A stretch of 64,000 nucleotides of DNA, from NCBI GenBank assembly GCA_030035585.1, contig CM057468.1:56354145-56418144 (forward strand), read 5' to 3'. Of this stretch, positions 10,997 to 20,470 are shown piece after piece. The position numbers and the translations under genes were made by a program. This DNA comes from Dugong dugon (Eukaryota > Chordata > Mammalia > Sirenia > Dugongidae). Position 1 is the stretch's first letter, and each line of letters starts with the position of its first letter. Below the pieces are notes generated by a model. It saw only the letters and a list, made by a program, of their open reading frames with translations, ran no database searches and was not told the DNA's origin.

Positions 10997-12903
10997 TTGT
11001 GTTGCTATGATGCTGGAAGCTATGGCACCGGTATTTCAAATACCAGAAGGGTCATCCACAGTGGACAGGTTTCAGCGGAGCTTCCAGACTAAGACAGACT
11101 AGGAAGAAAGACATAGTGACCTACTTCTAAAAAAAAAAAATTGGCAAATGAAAATCTTATGAACAGTCATGGAACATTGTTTGATACAGTGCCAGAAGAT
11201 GAGCTCCTCAGGTTGGAAGGCACTCAAAATATGACTGAGGTAGAGCTGCCTCCTCAAAGTAGAGTCAACCTTCAAAGGACCAGAGACTCCACCAGCCTGA
11301 GACTAGAAGAACTAGATGGTGCCCAGCTATCACCAGTGACCACCCTGACAGGGAACACAACAGAGAGTCCCAGACAGAACAGAAGAAGAAGAATGTAGAA
11401 CAGAACTCAAATTCACATACAAAGACCAGACTTAATGGTCTGACAGAGACTGGAGAAACCCCCGAAACTATGGCCCCTGTACGCACTGTTAACCCAGAAC
11501 TGAAACCATATCCGAAACCCACTCTTCAGACAAATACAAGACAGGACTATAAAACAAAAAGTAGTACAGGTGAGGAATGTGCTTCTTAGTTCAGTCAGAT
11601 ATATGAGACCAAACGGGCAGCTCCTGTCCAAAAATAGGATGAGAAGGCAGGAAGGGACATGAACTGGTTGAATGGACACAGGGAACCAGTGGGGTAAGGG
11701 GGAGTGTGTTGTCAGATTTTGGAGATTGCAACTAATGTCACAAAATAATACAGGTATAACTTTTTGAATGAGGAATTAACTTGAGTTGTAAATTTTCACC
11801 TAAAGCACAATAATAAAAAAAAAATATTAAAACCAAACGAACAAAGAAAAAGCAGAGTAGAATCGATCTTCATGATTTTGGGATCTTCATTTGCTAATGT
11901 AGCATGACTCAAAATGAGAAGAAACAGCTGCAAACATCCATTAATAATCAGAACGTGGAATGTAGGAAGTATGAATCTAGGAAAACTGGAAGTCATCAAA
12001 TATGAAATGGAATGCATAAAGATCAATATCATACATGTTAGCTGAAATGGACTGGTTTTGGCCATTTTGAATTGGACAATCATATGGTCTACTATGTTGG
12101 GAATGACAAATTGAAGAGGAATGACATCACATTCATCATCAAAAAGAACATTTCGAGATCTACCCAGAGTACATTGCTGTCGGTGATAAGATAATATCCA
12201 TACACTTATGAGGAAGATCAGTTAATACGACTAATACTCAAATTACACACTAAGCACTGATGCCAAAGATGCAGAAATTGAAGATTTTTACCAACTTCTG
12301 CAGTCTGACATTGATCAAACATGCAATCAGGATGCCTTGATAATTACTGGTGATGGAAATGCAAAAATTGGAAACAGAAGAAGGATTAGTAGTTGAAAAA
12401 TATGTCCTTGGTGATAGAAATGATGTCAGAGATCGCGTAATAGAATTTTGCAAGACCAACGACTTCCTCATTGCAAATACCTTTTTTCACCAATATAAAC
12501 AGTGACTATACACGTGGACCTCACCAGGTGGAATACACAGGAATCAAATTGACTGCATCTGTGAAAAGAGACGATGGAGAAGCTCAATATCATCCATCAG
12601 AACAAGGACGGGCTGACTATGGAACAGACCATCAATTGCTCATATGCAAGTTATAGTTGAAACTGAAGAAAATTAAAACAAGTCTATGAGAGCCAAAGTA
12701 CAACCTTGAGTATATGCCACCTGCATTTAGAGACCATCTCAAGAATAGATTTGATGCATTGAACACTAATGACCAAAGACAAGATGAGCTGTGGGATGAC
12801 ATCAAAGAAATCATACATGAAGAAAGAAAAGGTCATTAGAAAGACAGGGAAGAAAGAAAAGACCAAAATGGATGTTAGAAGAAACTCTTAAACTTACTCT
12901 TGT
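10997..12903 (+). repeat. RTE/BovB-like LINE, 5' half, split by an L1
   Basis: Untranslated leader (TTGCTATGATGCTGGAAGC to about 11272), then the endonuclease half of the ORF from 11871 to 12903. Segments there include AACAGCTGCAAACATCC, the TCAGAGATCGCGTAATAGAA stretch and GGACCTCACCAGGTGGAA. The ORF has several stops. An L1 3' fragment (11273-11855) interrupts it. The copy ends at 12903, where an inverted RTE piece begins. Confidence 0.85.
11273..11855 (+). repeat. 5'-truncated L1 (3' UTR only)
   Basis: Carries the elephant-type L1 3' UTR: TGGTGCCCAGCTATCACCAG, AGACCAGACTTAATGGTCTG, AGTTCAGTCAGATATATGAG, and an ending of TTTTCACCTAAAGCACAATAATAAAA. It is flanked by a 15-base duplication in the RTE (AGTAGAGTCAACCTT at 11258-11272; AGTAGAATCGATCTT at 11856-11870; three mismatches). 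Confidence 0.85.
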
Positions 12904-12905
12904 AT

Positions 12906-13965
12906 GTTGAATAGATAAAGCATGATGTCCTTCTCCAGGGACTGTTCCCTCCTGATAACATGTCCAAAGTAATCCAGCCCACGTCTCACTATCGTCACTT
13001 CTAAGGAGCATTGTGGCTGTATTTCTTACAAGACAGATTTGTTCATTCTCCTGGCAGTCCATGGTATATTCAATTATTCTTTGACAACACCATAATTCAA
13101 AGGTATCAGTTCTTTGATCTTCCTTATTCATAGTCCAGGTTTCACATGCATATGAGGCAGTTGAAAACACCATGGCTTGGGTCAGGCACACCTTAGTCCC
13201 CAGGGTGACATCTTTGCTTTTTAACACTTTAAAGAGGTCTTTTGCAGCAGATTTGACCAATGCAGTAAGTAATCTGACTCTTGACTTCTGCTTCCATGAG
13301 GGTTGACTGCAGATCCAAATAAAATAAAATCCTTGACAACCTCAATATTTTCTCTGTTTATCATGATATTGGTTATTGTTCCAGTTGTGAGGATTTTTGT
13401 TTTCTTTATGTTAAGTTATAATCCATACTGAAGGCTGTATTCTTTGATCTTCATCAATAAGCGCTTCAAGTCCTCTTCACTTTCAGCAAGCAAGGTTATG
13501 TCATCTGTATATCACAGGGTGTTAATATGTCTTCTTCCAATCCAGATGCCGCATTCTTCTTCATATAGTCCAGCTTTCTGGATTATTTGCTCAGCATACA
13601 GACTAAGTATGGTGAAAGTACACAACCCTGATGCACACCCTTCCTGATTTTAAACCACGCCATGGTATCCCCTCGTTCTGTTCGAAAGACTTCCTCTTGA
13701 TCTATGTAAAGGTTCCAAGTGAGCACAATTAAGTGTTCTGGAATTCCCATTCTTTGCAGTGTTATCCATAATTTGTTATGATCCACACAGTTGAGTTCCT
13801 TTGCATAGTCAATAAAATACAGGTAAACATCTTTCTGGTATTCTCTGCTTTCATCCAAGATCCATCTGATATCAGCAGTGATATCCCTCATTCCAAGTCC
13901 TCTTCTGAATCCAGCTTGAATATCCAGCAGTTCCCTGTTGATGTACTTTTGCAACCATCTAGAAT
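12906..13965 (-). repeat. Inverted RTE/BovB-like LINE piece (reverse transcriptase)
   Basis: On the minus strand it codes, with breaks, RT motifs such as FIDYAKELNCVDHNKLW and GVHQGCVLSPYL, with an upstream FRRGLGMRDI stretch. It lacks both element ends: it stops about 180 bases before the expected 3' tail and starts within the RT domain. It faces the plus-strand RTE half at 12903 tail to tail. The YADD region is damaged. Confidence 0.85.
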
Positions 13966-13969
13966 TTTA

Positions 13970-14950
13970 GCTCTGGCTAATTATGGATTAATTTTTCTTT
14001 TCCTTTTCTGTGCTATTTATTTTCTTTCTTTTTTGTTAAATACTGAACTTTATGAAGCGACTTGATTACTCTTATTTCTCGTATACTGAGCAGCATCTTC
14101 TAAATTTATTTCTAATTTAATTTTAGAAATTCGTCTAAAATATATTCAGTTTGTTTTTTTTGTCAGTTCTTGTGTATTTTAGTTTTTTTAAATTACAGAA
14201 TCATTTAAGTAACTTGGTCATACATAAAATTCTATGATTGATGTTTTATTTCACTACAGTGTTACTGTTGACAAATTCTATGTCAGTTAGATTCTTATTC
14301 CTTTTTGGTGACCTGCTAATTCTCTCAGGAAAATTGTAGATGTGGGTTGCTCTTCATCATTCCTTTTTGACATTCTTTGGGCTTGTTCAGTCTGATGCCT
14401 GCAGTATTTATTTATTCCAAGTTTATTGTCATTATTTCCTCAAATGTATCGTCCTCTTCATTTTTTATCTTTATCTTTTTCTAGGACTCCTGGTTAGGCA
14501 GATGATACTTCTATTTCTTTCCTCTTCTTAACTTCTCTTTGTTTTTTTTATCCTTTCTTGATGTCTTGTGTAATAGTTCCTCAACCTAGTTTTCCAACTC
14601 ATGAATTTGTTCTTCAGCTGTATCAAATCCTCTATGCATTTTATCTATTGCATTCTTTATTTTAAATATTGTATTTTCATACCTAATATTTCTACTCAGT
14701 TTTTATGAGAATTTCTTGTTTATGTTTCATATAACTAACATCTTACCTCATCTCTGTAAATATACTTATCTTGCCCATTTTAAATTATGTGTTTTTCTCG
14801 TCTAATACTCTGTCAAATTTTCCAGTTTTCTTACTCACGAGGTGGTTGTTCTCCTTAGATATCTAGTATCTGGTCACTCTGTCCTAGAGCTCATGTTATC
14901 CTGAGGCATCAGGCAACTTCTGTGGTAATGGATATGGGAATTAGTTAGGA
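13970..14950 (-). repeat. Possible old L1M/HAL1-like relic
   Basis: T-rich plus strand with CATGAATTTGTTCTTCAGCTG and TTTTATCTATTGCATTCTTT. This resembles the complement of the coiled-coil part of ancient L1 or HAL1 ORF1. Heavily decayed; assignment by general pattern only. Confidence 0.4.
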
Positions 14951-15224
14951 AGCTACTGCAAGAGTTTGGTTGAGAGGTGAATGTAGTTTGGACTGTGTAT
15001 TAGCATGAATACCTACAAAGAATCACATGCTGTGCTCAAGTTACTGTCTCTGTTTTGGATGCCTTTCTTCTTATTTTCTTAGTGAAACCTACATATTCTT
15101 CCACTCTGACTTAGATGTCCCAGCTCTGTGATTTGTTCCTCAATTCTTGGCCAGGGTTAGGTCCTCCTTCTTTCTGAAGCCTAACATATCAAATGACATG
15201 TCATTTATTATAGTTGGCTGTTCA

Positions 15225-15620
15225 TGTTTGATCCCCGTGGAAGTAGAACAGTGGTCCCCCCAAGGGACCATTCTATGTCCTAATCCCTGGAACCTGTGAA
15301 TATGTTACCTTACATGGCAAAACTGACTTTGTAGATGTGACTAATGTTAAAGATCTTGAGGTGGAGAGATTATCCACGTGGGCCCAAACTAATCATATGA
15401 GTTCTTTAAAGTGGAGCACCTTTCCAAGCTACAGTCAGAAAGAGATGTGACTACTGAAGAAGGGTCAGAGGGAAACAGCCCTGCTGACATGCTGATTTTA
15501 GCCTAATGAAACTTATGTCAGATTTCTGAGCTACAAACCTGTAAGATAATACATTTGTGTTGTTTTAAGACAGTAAGTTTGTAGTAATTTATTATGGCAG
15601 CAATAGAAAATTAATACAAT
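15225..15620 (+). repeat. MLT1-like ERVL-MaLR solo LTR
   Basis: Recognised by CCTGTGAATATGTTACCTTA, CATGGCAAAACTGACTTTG, GATCTTGAGGTGGAGAGATT, TTTTAGCCTAATGAAACTTATGT and the 3' part with TTGTGTTGTTTTAAGACAGTAA. No internal viral sequence is attached, so it is an old solo LTR. It carries no coding capacity. Confidence 0.7.
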
Positions 15621-15920
15621 TTGCAGGCTTGTGCACATTTTGAGGAGTGCACAATGGCTTTGTGACCCTGGATCCCAGCACTTTATCTGGCACATAGAAA
15701 GCAATTAGAAAGTATTTGAAGAATGAACGAAACTGATGTTCTCTCATGTTCTTCCTCCTGATTCTGTAGGTTGGAGGATAGTTCTGAAAACTGTAAGCAT
15801 CATCTCCACATTTTTCTCCTCCCCTTAATACCATTCATTTTCCCACTGAAGCAGAAACTTTGCCTACCCACTTGTTTTATGTTTCCTCAGCCAATCTATC
15901 TTTATGAAAATAAGACCACT

Positions 15921-16269
15921 AGGGCTTCTGATGATTCAGTGGTAGAATTCTTGCCTTCCATGTGGGAAACCTGGGTTCCTTTCCTGGCCAATATACCTCA
16001 TGCACAGCTATTACATGTTTGGTAGTGAAGGCTTGCAGATTGCTATGATTCTGAACATGTTTCAGAGGAGCTTCTAGACTAAGAAACACTAGGAAGAAAG
16101 TCTGGTGATCTACTTCTGAAAATCAGCCAGTGAAAACCCTAGGGATCACAATGGTCTGATCCACTACTGATCATGAGACTAGCTCAATACCAGGCTGTGT
16201 TTCGTTCTGTTGTGCATGGAGTAGCCATGAGTCTGGGGCCAACTTGATGGCCACTAACAACAACAACAA
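15921..16269 (+). repeat. tRNA-Gly-headed composite SINE with RTE parts
   Basis: The head (ATTCAGTGGTAGAATTC...GGGAAACCTGGGTTCC...CTGGCCAAT) aligns with a tRNA-Gly gene, including box A and a decayed box B. The body (GTTTCAGAGGAGCTTCTAGACTAAG...GATCTACTTCTGAAAATC) matches the untranslated leader of the RTE element at 11055-11135. The tail (TTCGTTCTGTTGTGCATGGAGTAGCC...CACTAACAACAACAACAA) matches the RTE 3' end. It is thus tRNA + RTE leader + RTE tail. Confidence 0.82.
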
Positions 16270-16489
16270 ATGGCTTCTGATTAGCCAGCATATCTGAAAA
16301 TGAACACTGTCATTTTAGTATTAGGAAATAAAATAAATGTAAAATACACATTTTTAAAAGCCTCGTAAAAATATAATAACACTGATTTCCTCACTAGACA
16401 TAGTAAATAGAGAGAGACAGAAAGAGCTAAGGTACTATTACAAAATGTTATATTATCAATTTAACGATGTTTTCTTTTCTGATTGATCC

Positions 16490-16556
16490 ATTCATCAATA
16501 AATCATTCAGTAAATATTTGTTTACTACCTACAATGCATTGGGCACCATATAAGAT
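16490..16556 (+). repeat. LINE2 relic
   Basis: CATTCATCAATAAATCATTCAG, TAAATATTTGTTTACTACC and GCATTGGGCACC form the diverged L2 3' motif. Confidence 0.5.
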
Positions 16557-16623
16557 CTTGATCTAGGTAGGCTAACCCTAGATTAAAATTAACTGGATCA
16601 ATTTATTGCTTAGTGATTACTTG

Positions 16624-16832
16624 CTGGTTGTTGTTGCTGTTAGGTGCCATCAAGTTGATTTCAACTCATAGCAACTCCATGTGATGAAACAGAACTGCCC
16701 CATAGGGTTTTTTTGGGCATAATCTTTACAGAAGCAGATTAACAGGTCTTCTTCTTATGGAGCCACTGGTGGGTTTGAACCAACAACCTTTCAGTTAGCA
16801 GCTGAGTGCTTAATTGTTTGTGCCACTATGAC
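16624..16832 (-). repeat. AfroSINE, long variant
   Basis: Starts with GTTGTTGTTGCTGTTAGGTGCC (complement of the ACAACAAC tail). It includes the AATCTTTACAGAAGCAG internal segment of the long variant and ends with TGCTTAATTGTTTGTGCCAC at the head. Confidence 0.88.
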
Positions 16833-16907
16833 TCATTACTTGTTTTTAATGACTGTACTATTAATTTTTATGGACCTATGAACAAGTAAATGTTTAGATG
16901 CCCAGGT

Positions 16908-16967
16908 CTTGTTGTTAGGTGCCATCAAGTCATATCCGACTGATAGCAGCCTTATGAATAACAGAAT
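16908..16967 (-). repeat. RTE tail fragment, left half of a split copy
   Basis: TTGTTGTTAGGTGCCATCAAG then ACAGAATAAAATGTTG is the complement of the RTE 3' end. The continuation (TCTGGTTCTACACCATCTTC) is found at 25566 on the far side of the plus-strand L1, which therefore inserted into this older RTE piece. Confidence 0.8.
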
Positions 16968-16976
16968 AAAATGTTG

Positions 16977-18642
16977 GTGGGACTTCTGGGCAACATGGTG
17001 CTAAAGCCAGAAGCACCACGCTGTCCCTCCACAGCAAAGATCCAAAAAACTAAGTCAAAAAGAGACATACGTCAATCCTGAGACCCTAAGCATCAAATGA
17101 AGAGATAAGGAACTCAGCCAAGTACCAAATGGAATAGGAAACTTACTGAGAATGGAGAGCAAGGAGGAGAGATATATGCAGAAGTCCCCTCTCAGCTACC
17201 ACAGCATGAATCCGCGATCTTGGACTCCTATCGGAGATCAGTGAACGGGGTACAAGAAAGCAGCTTCACGGAATTTCGAGCAGGAGACAGAACAACTAGT
17301 AACCAGTGATATATACTTTCCCACTCCTTACCCTTCTTTACCCCCACTTGGCCTCCTCTGCTTCCTGCAGCCACAGTCTCTTAGCCAGGAAGCACTGGGT
17401 TGGATTCTACCCGCCTGCACTGGCCGGCTCCCTGAGTGCCATTTAATGGCTGCTGGTGTTGCTTTTTTCTGCTTCTTTAGATTTCTTCCTTACCTCTCAC
17501 CACCACCACCTCCTTTATCTCAAATACCTGGCTCCGTGTGTCATCTTTGCTTCTCCCTGAAAGGCTGCAAAACACTGCTTGACTGTGAAACTGCTTCCTG
17601 GCCCATGCCGCCAAGCTGGTGGGACCCCCAGGGCTTTTTTTTTTTGTTTGCTTGTTCTGTTTTGATTTGTTTATTTGTTTGCTTTTTCTTTTCTCAGCTT
17701 GGGAGCCCCATCTGGCCAGGCAGTACTGTGTGGCTTGGGAGCTACTCCCTTACTCTGCACAGATGCAAAGTGACACCCCTGGGGGCGTTTCTTTTTTCTT
17801 GTTTTTTTTTTTTTTTTTTTGGTTTTATCTTTTTGTTTTTGTTTCTTTGTTTTGTTTTCTCATCTCTCGCTCTCTTTTTTTTTTTTTTTGGTCTTTCTTC
17901 ATTTCCAGTTTCTCGTCTCTCTACACTTACCTTCTCTTCCTGTCTCCTGAATACCTGGTGCTGTGTGACACCTCTACCCCTTCTAGCCAGGCTGTACTTC
18001 AGCCACACCAGTAGGATATCTGGGGGCCTTTTTTTTTCTCTATTTCCTCTAATTTTTATTTATTGATTTTTTTATTTTACTCTTTTGCTTTTTCTCCATT
18101 TCTCAGTCTCTCATCTCTCCATTCCAACAGCAAGCTCCCTTAGCACTCTTTTTTGTTTGTTTGTATGTATGTTTTTGGAACCTGTTCCTCTCTCCTCTCT
18201 CTCCTCTTTCCCATACACATCTTAGCTCCACACATCACAATCTCCCCCCTGCTTTTTGCCTAACTGCACCGTGTGCTGAACATCACACCCTCAAGCAGCA
18301 CAGGCACAGCCTACCAGAACCTGCCCTGCACTGATTCTCGGCCCACCCTGTCAGTCCTATTCTGTGCTAGAAGCAACCCATCCCAGAAAATCCCCTTCAG
18401 CTGGGCTTGCTCTGCTGTACCATACCTGAGTGACTGAACCTGCCCATTGGATAAGGAGGTGAAAAGTATCATGCCCAGGGACGAGCACACAACAAAGAAC
18501 GCACAACCTGCCTGCTCAGACATAACCAAATAAAACAAAAAAAAGCAAGATGAAACAAATAAATCTACAGTCAATAAATGAGGAAAATAACTACCGAATT
18601 CCCTGAAGACAGCAGACAATATCAAAACATATACAAAAACAG
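16977..18642 (+). promoter_or_regulatory. L1 5' UTR with pyrimidine-rich modules
   Basis: Starts with a block shared with the minus-strand L1 (CGCTGTCCCTCCACAGCAAA, then AAGCATCAAATGAAGA). From about 17440 the sense strand becomes C/T rich. Loosely repeated modules combine CTCATCTCTC-type runs with ATACCTGGTGCTGTGTGAC and CAGGGCTTTTTTT-like pieces near 17520-17640, 17700-17800 and 17940-18030. The long open frame at 17446-18066 is a by-product of this low-complexity DNA. Confidence 0.7.
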
Positions 18643-19572
18643 ATGACTTTCCAGTAGAAGAAAAGGCACTAGAACTACCTGGTAGGGAATTCAAACTCTA
18701 ATATTCAGAATTATCCAAGAGTTGAAGCAAAAAGTAAACAAAAATGAGGAAAAAATAGACAAATTCACGGAAAAGGCAAACAAATTCATGGAAAATACAG
18801 ACCAAAAAAAAAAAAAAAAAAAGGAAGAATTCAAGAAAATAATACAGGAACAAAATGCTAAAATAAATTCACAACTAGAAATCATACAAAAACAACAATT
18901 AGAAATCCAAAAGATAAACAACAATATTTCAGAAATGGATGGTGTCATAGAAGGGCTGAGGAGCGGGTTTGAAGCGATGGAAGACAGGATCAGCGAAACT
19001 GAAGACAAACACTTGGATACAACTCTGAGGAAAAATCAGAAAAAAGAACAAAGAAAAATGAAGAAGCCCTGAGAATTATGTGGGATACAATCAAAAGCAC
19101 AAATGTGTGGCTGATCAGAGTTCCAGAACAGGGGGAGAAAAGAGAAAACACAGAGAGGATCATTGAAGAAGCTCAATGAACCCCACATAGGATAGATCCC
19201 AAAAGAAAATCACCAAGGCATATTATAATCATACTCACTGAAACCAAAGACAAACAAAGAACCCTGAGAGCAGCTCGAGAAAAACAAAAAGTCACAGACA
19301 GAGGAGAAACAATAAGACTGAGCTCGGATTATTCAGCAGAAACCATGCAGGCAAGAAGGCAATGGGAAGACATATATAAAATCTTGAAAGACAAAAATTG
19401 CCAGCCAAGAATAATATATCCTGCAAAACTCTCATTCAAATATGATGGTGAAATTAGGTCATTTCCAGGTAAACAGAAATTAAGGGACTATGTAAAAACC
19501 AAACCAAACTTACAAGAATTATTAAAGGGAGTCCTTCGATCTGAGAACAAACAACATCAGACCACAGGCTGA
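18643..19572 (+). pseudogene. L1 ORF1 (RNA-binding protein), broken
   Basis: A Lys/Glu-rich N-terminal coiled coil is readable at about 18722-19070 (KNEEKIDKFTEKANKFMEN; EIIQKQQLEIQKINNNISEM). A frameshift follows near 19070 and a stop at about 19178. The C-terminal domain is recognisable at 19345-19560 (YPAKLSFKYDGEIRSF; KLRDYVKTKPNLQELLKG). ORF1p is the trimeric nucleic-acid chaperone of L1. Stops also lie near 18700, between the likely ATG at 18643 and the coiled coil. Confidence 0.85.
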
Positions 19573-20470
19573 ATCTAGGATACAGGATTGTACCAGCCAG
19601 ATACCAACACAGGAGAACTCTCAAGGACTATCCAAAACCAAAAGAAGTACAACAGGGAACCAGAGAGGTTAATCTGTAACTGACAACAGCATCAGAACAA
19701 TAAAAGAGGGAATAAATGATGTCTTAGTCATCTAGTGCTGCCATAACAGAAATACCACAAGTGGATGGTTTTAACGAAGAGAAATTTATTTCCTCACAAT
19801 CAAAGTAGGCTAAAAGTCCAAATTCAGGGTGTCAGCTCCAGGGGAAGGCTTTCTCTCTCTCGGCCTTCTCATCAGTGTTCCACCGGACTAGGAGCGTCTC
19901 TGCGCAGGGACCCCAGTCTAAAGGACGTGCTCTGCTCCTGGCACTGCTTTCTTGATAGTATGAGGTCCCCCTATCTCACTGCTCACTTCTGTCTTTTATA
20001 TCTCAAGACATTGCCTCAGGATACAATCCAGTCTTGTAGATCCAGTCCTGCCTTACTAATACAACTGCCACCCATCCTCCCTCATTAACATCATAGAGGC
20101 AGGATTTACAACATATAGGAAAATCACAAAGTACCAGGAATCGTGGCCCAGCCAAACTGATACACACATTTTTTGGGGGACATAATTCAAACCATGACAA
20201 ATGGCGTACGTATAGAACCTTCTAATGGAGAAGAAGGCAAGGCGACACCAAGAAATAATAGACTGGTTCAAACCTAGGAAGATGAGGGTGAATTTCAAGG
20301 TAACCACAAAGAAAGTTGACAAACCTACTCATCAAAATAAAGAAGAAAAACATAAAGTCTCAGTAAAAACAAAACCTACAAAAAGCAAAAGAAAAGAAAA
20401 AAAAAATCCACAAACAGGAGGGTAAGAGGAACAAAGAAAACATCAGCACCACAGAAAAAAGCACTACAAA
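19573..20470 (+). other. L1 inter-ORF spacer (about 420 bases without the LTR)
   Basis: Between the ORF1 stop and the ORF2 ATG lie about 420 L1 bases plus a 480-base solo LTR. Human L1 has only about 63 bases here. The spacer aligns with the same region of the minus-strand L1 (ACTGGTTCAAAC...AATTTCAAGGTAACCACAAAGA...CCTACTCATCAAAA). It holds a short Lys-rich open frame (20225-20425). Confidence 0.75.
19720..20199 (-). mobile_element. Solo LTR of ERVL/MaLR type inside L1
   Basis: In minus-strand orientation it runs TGTCATGG...ATGACTAAGACA (TG...CA ends, 480 bases). It has an AGATATAAAAGACAG TATA-like motif and a GAAATAAATTTCTCTTCG polyadenylation region near its 3' end. Flanking 5-mers AATGA (19715-19719) and AATGG (20200-20204) are a duplication with one change, and removing the LTR restores continuous L1 sequence. 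No internal retroviral genes are present. Confidence 0.85.

Noticed and set aside
13583-13954. Reverse transcriptase frame as a possible domesticated gene
   Set aside because: It is one piece of a broken RTE LINE lacking both ends. The frame is interrupted within the catalytic core.
15921-15992. Functional tRNA-Gly gene
   Set aside because: The anticodon and T-arm regions are decayed, and the unit continues into RTE-derived sequence, so it is a SINE head.
17446-18066. 206-codon open frame, Phe/Leu-rich
   Set aside because: It lies in the low-complexity T-rich 5' UTR of the plus-strand L1. Composition follows the T-runs and there is no family resemblance.
20225-20425. Third L1 ORF in the inter-ORF spacer
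   Set aside because: The frame differs between the two L1 copies and is only Lys-rich. Without a consensus it cannot be called coding.
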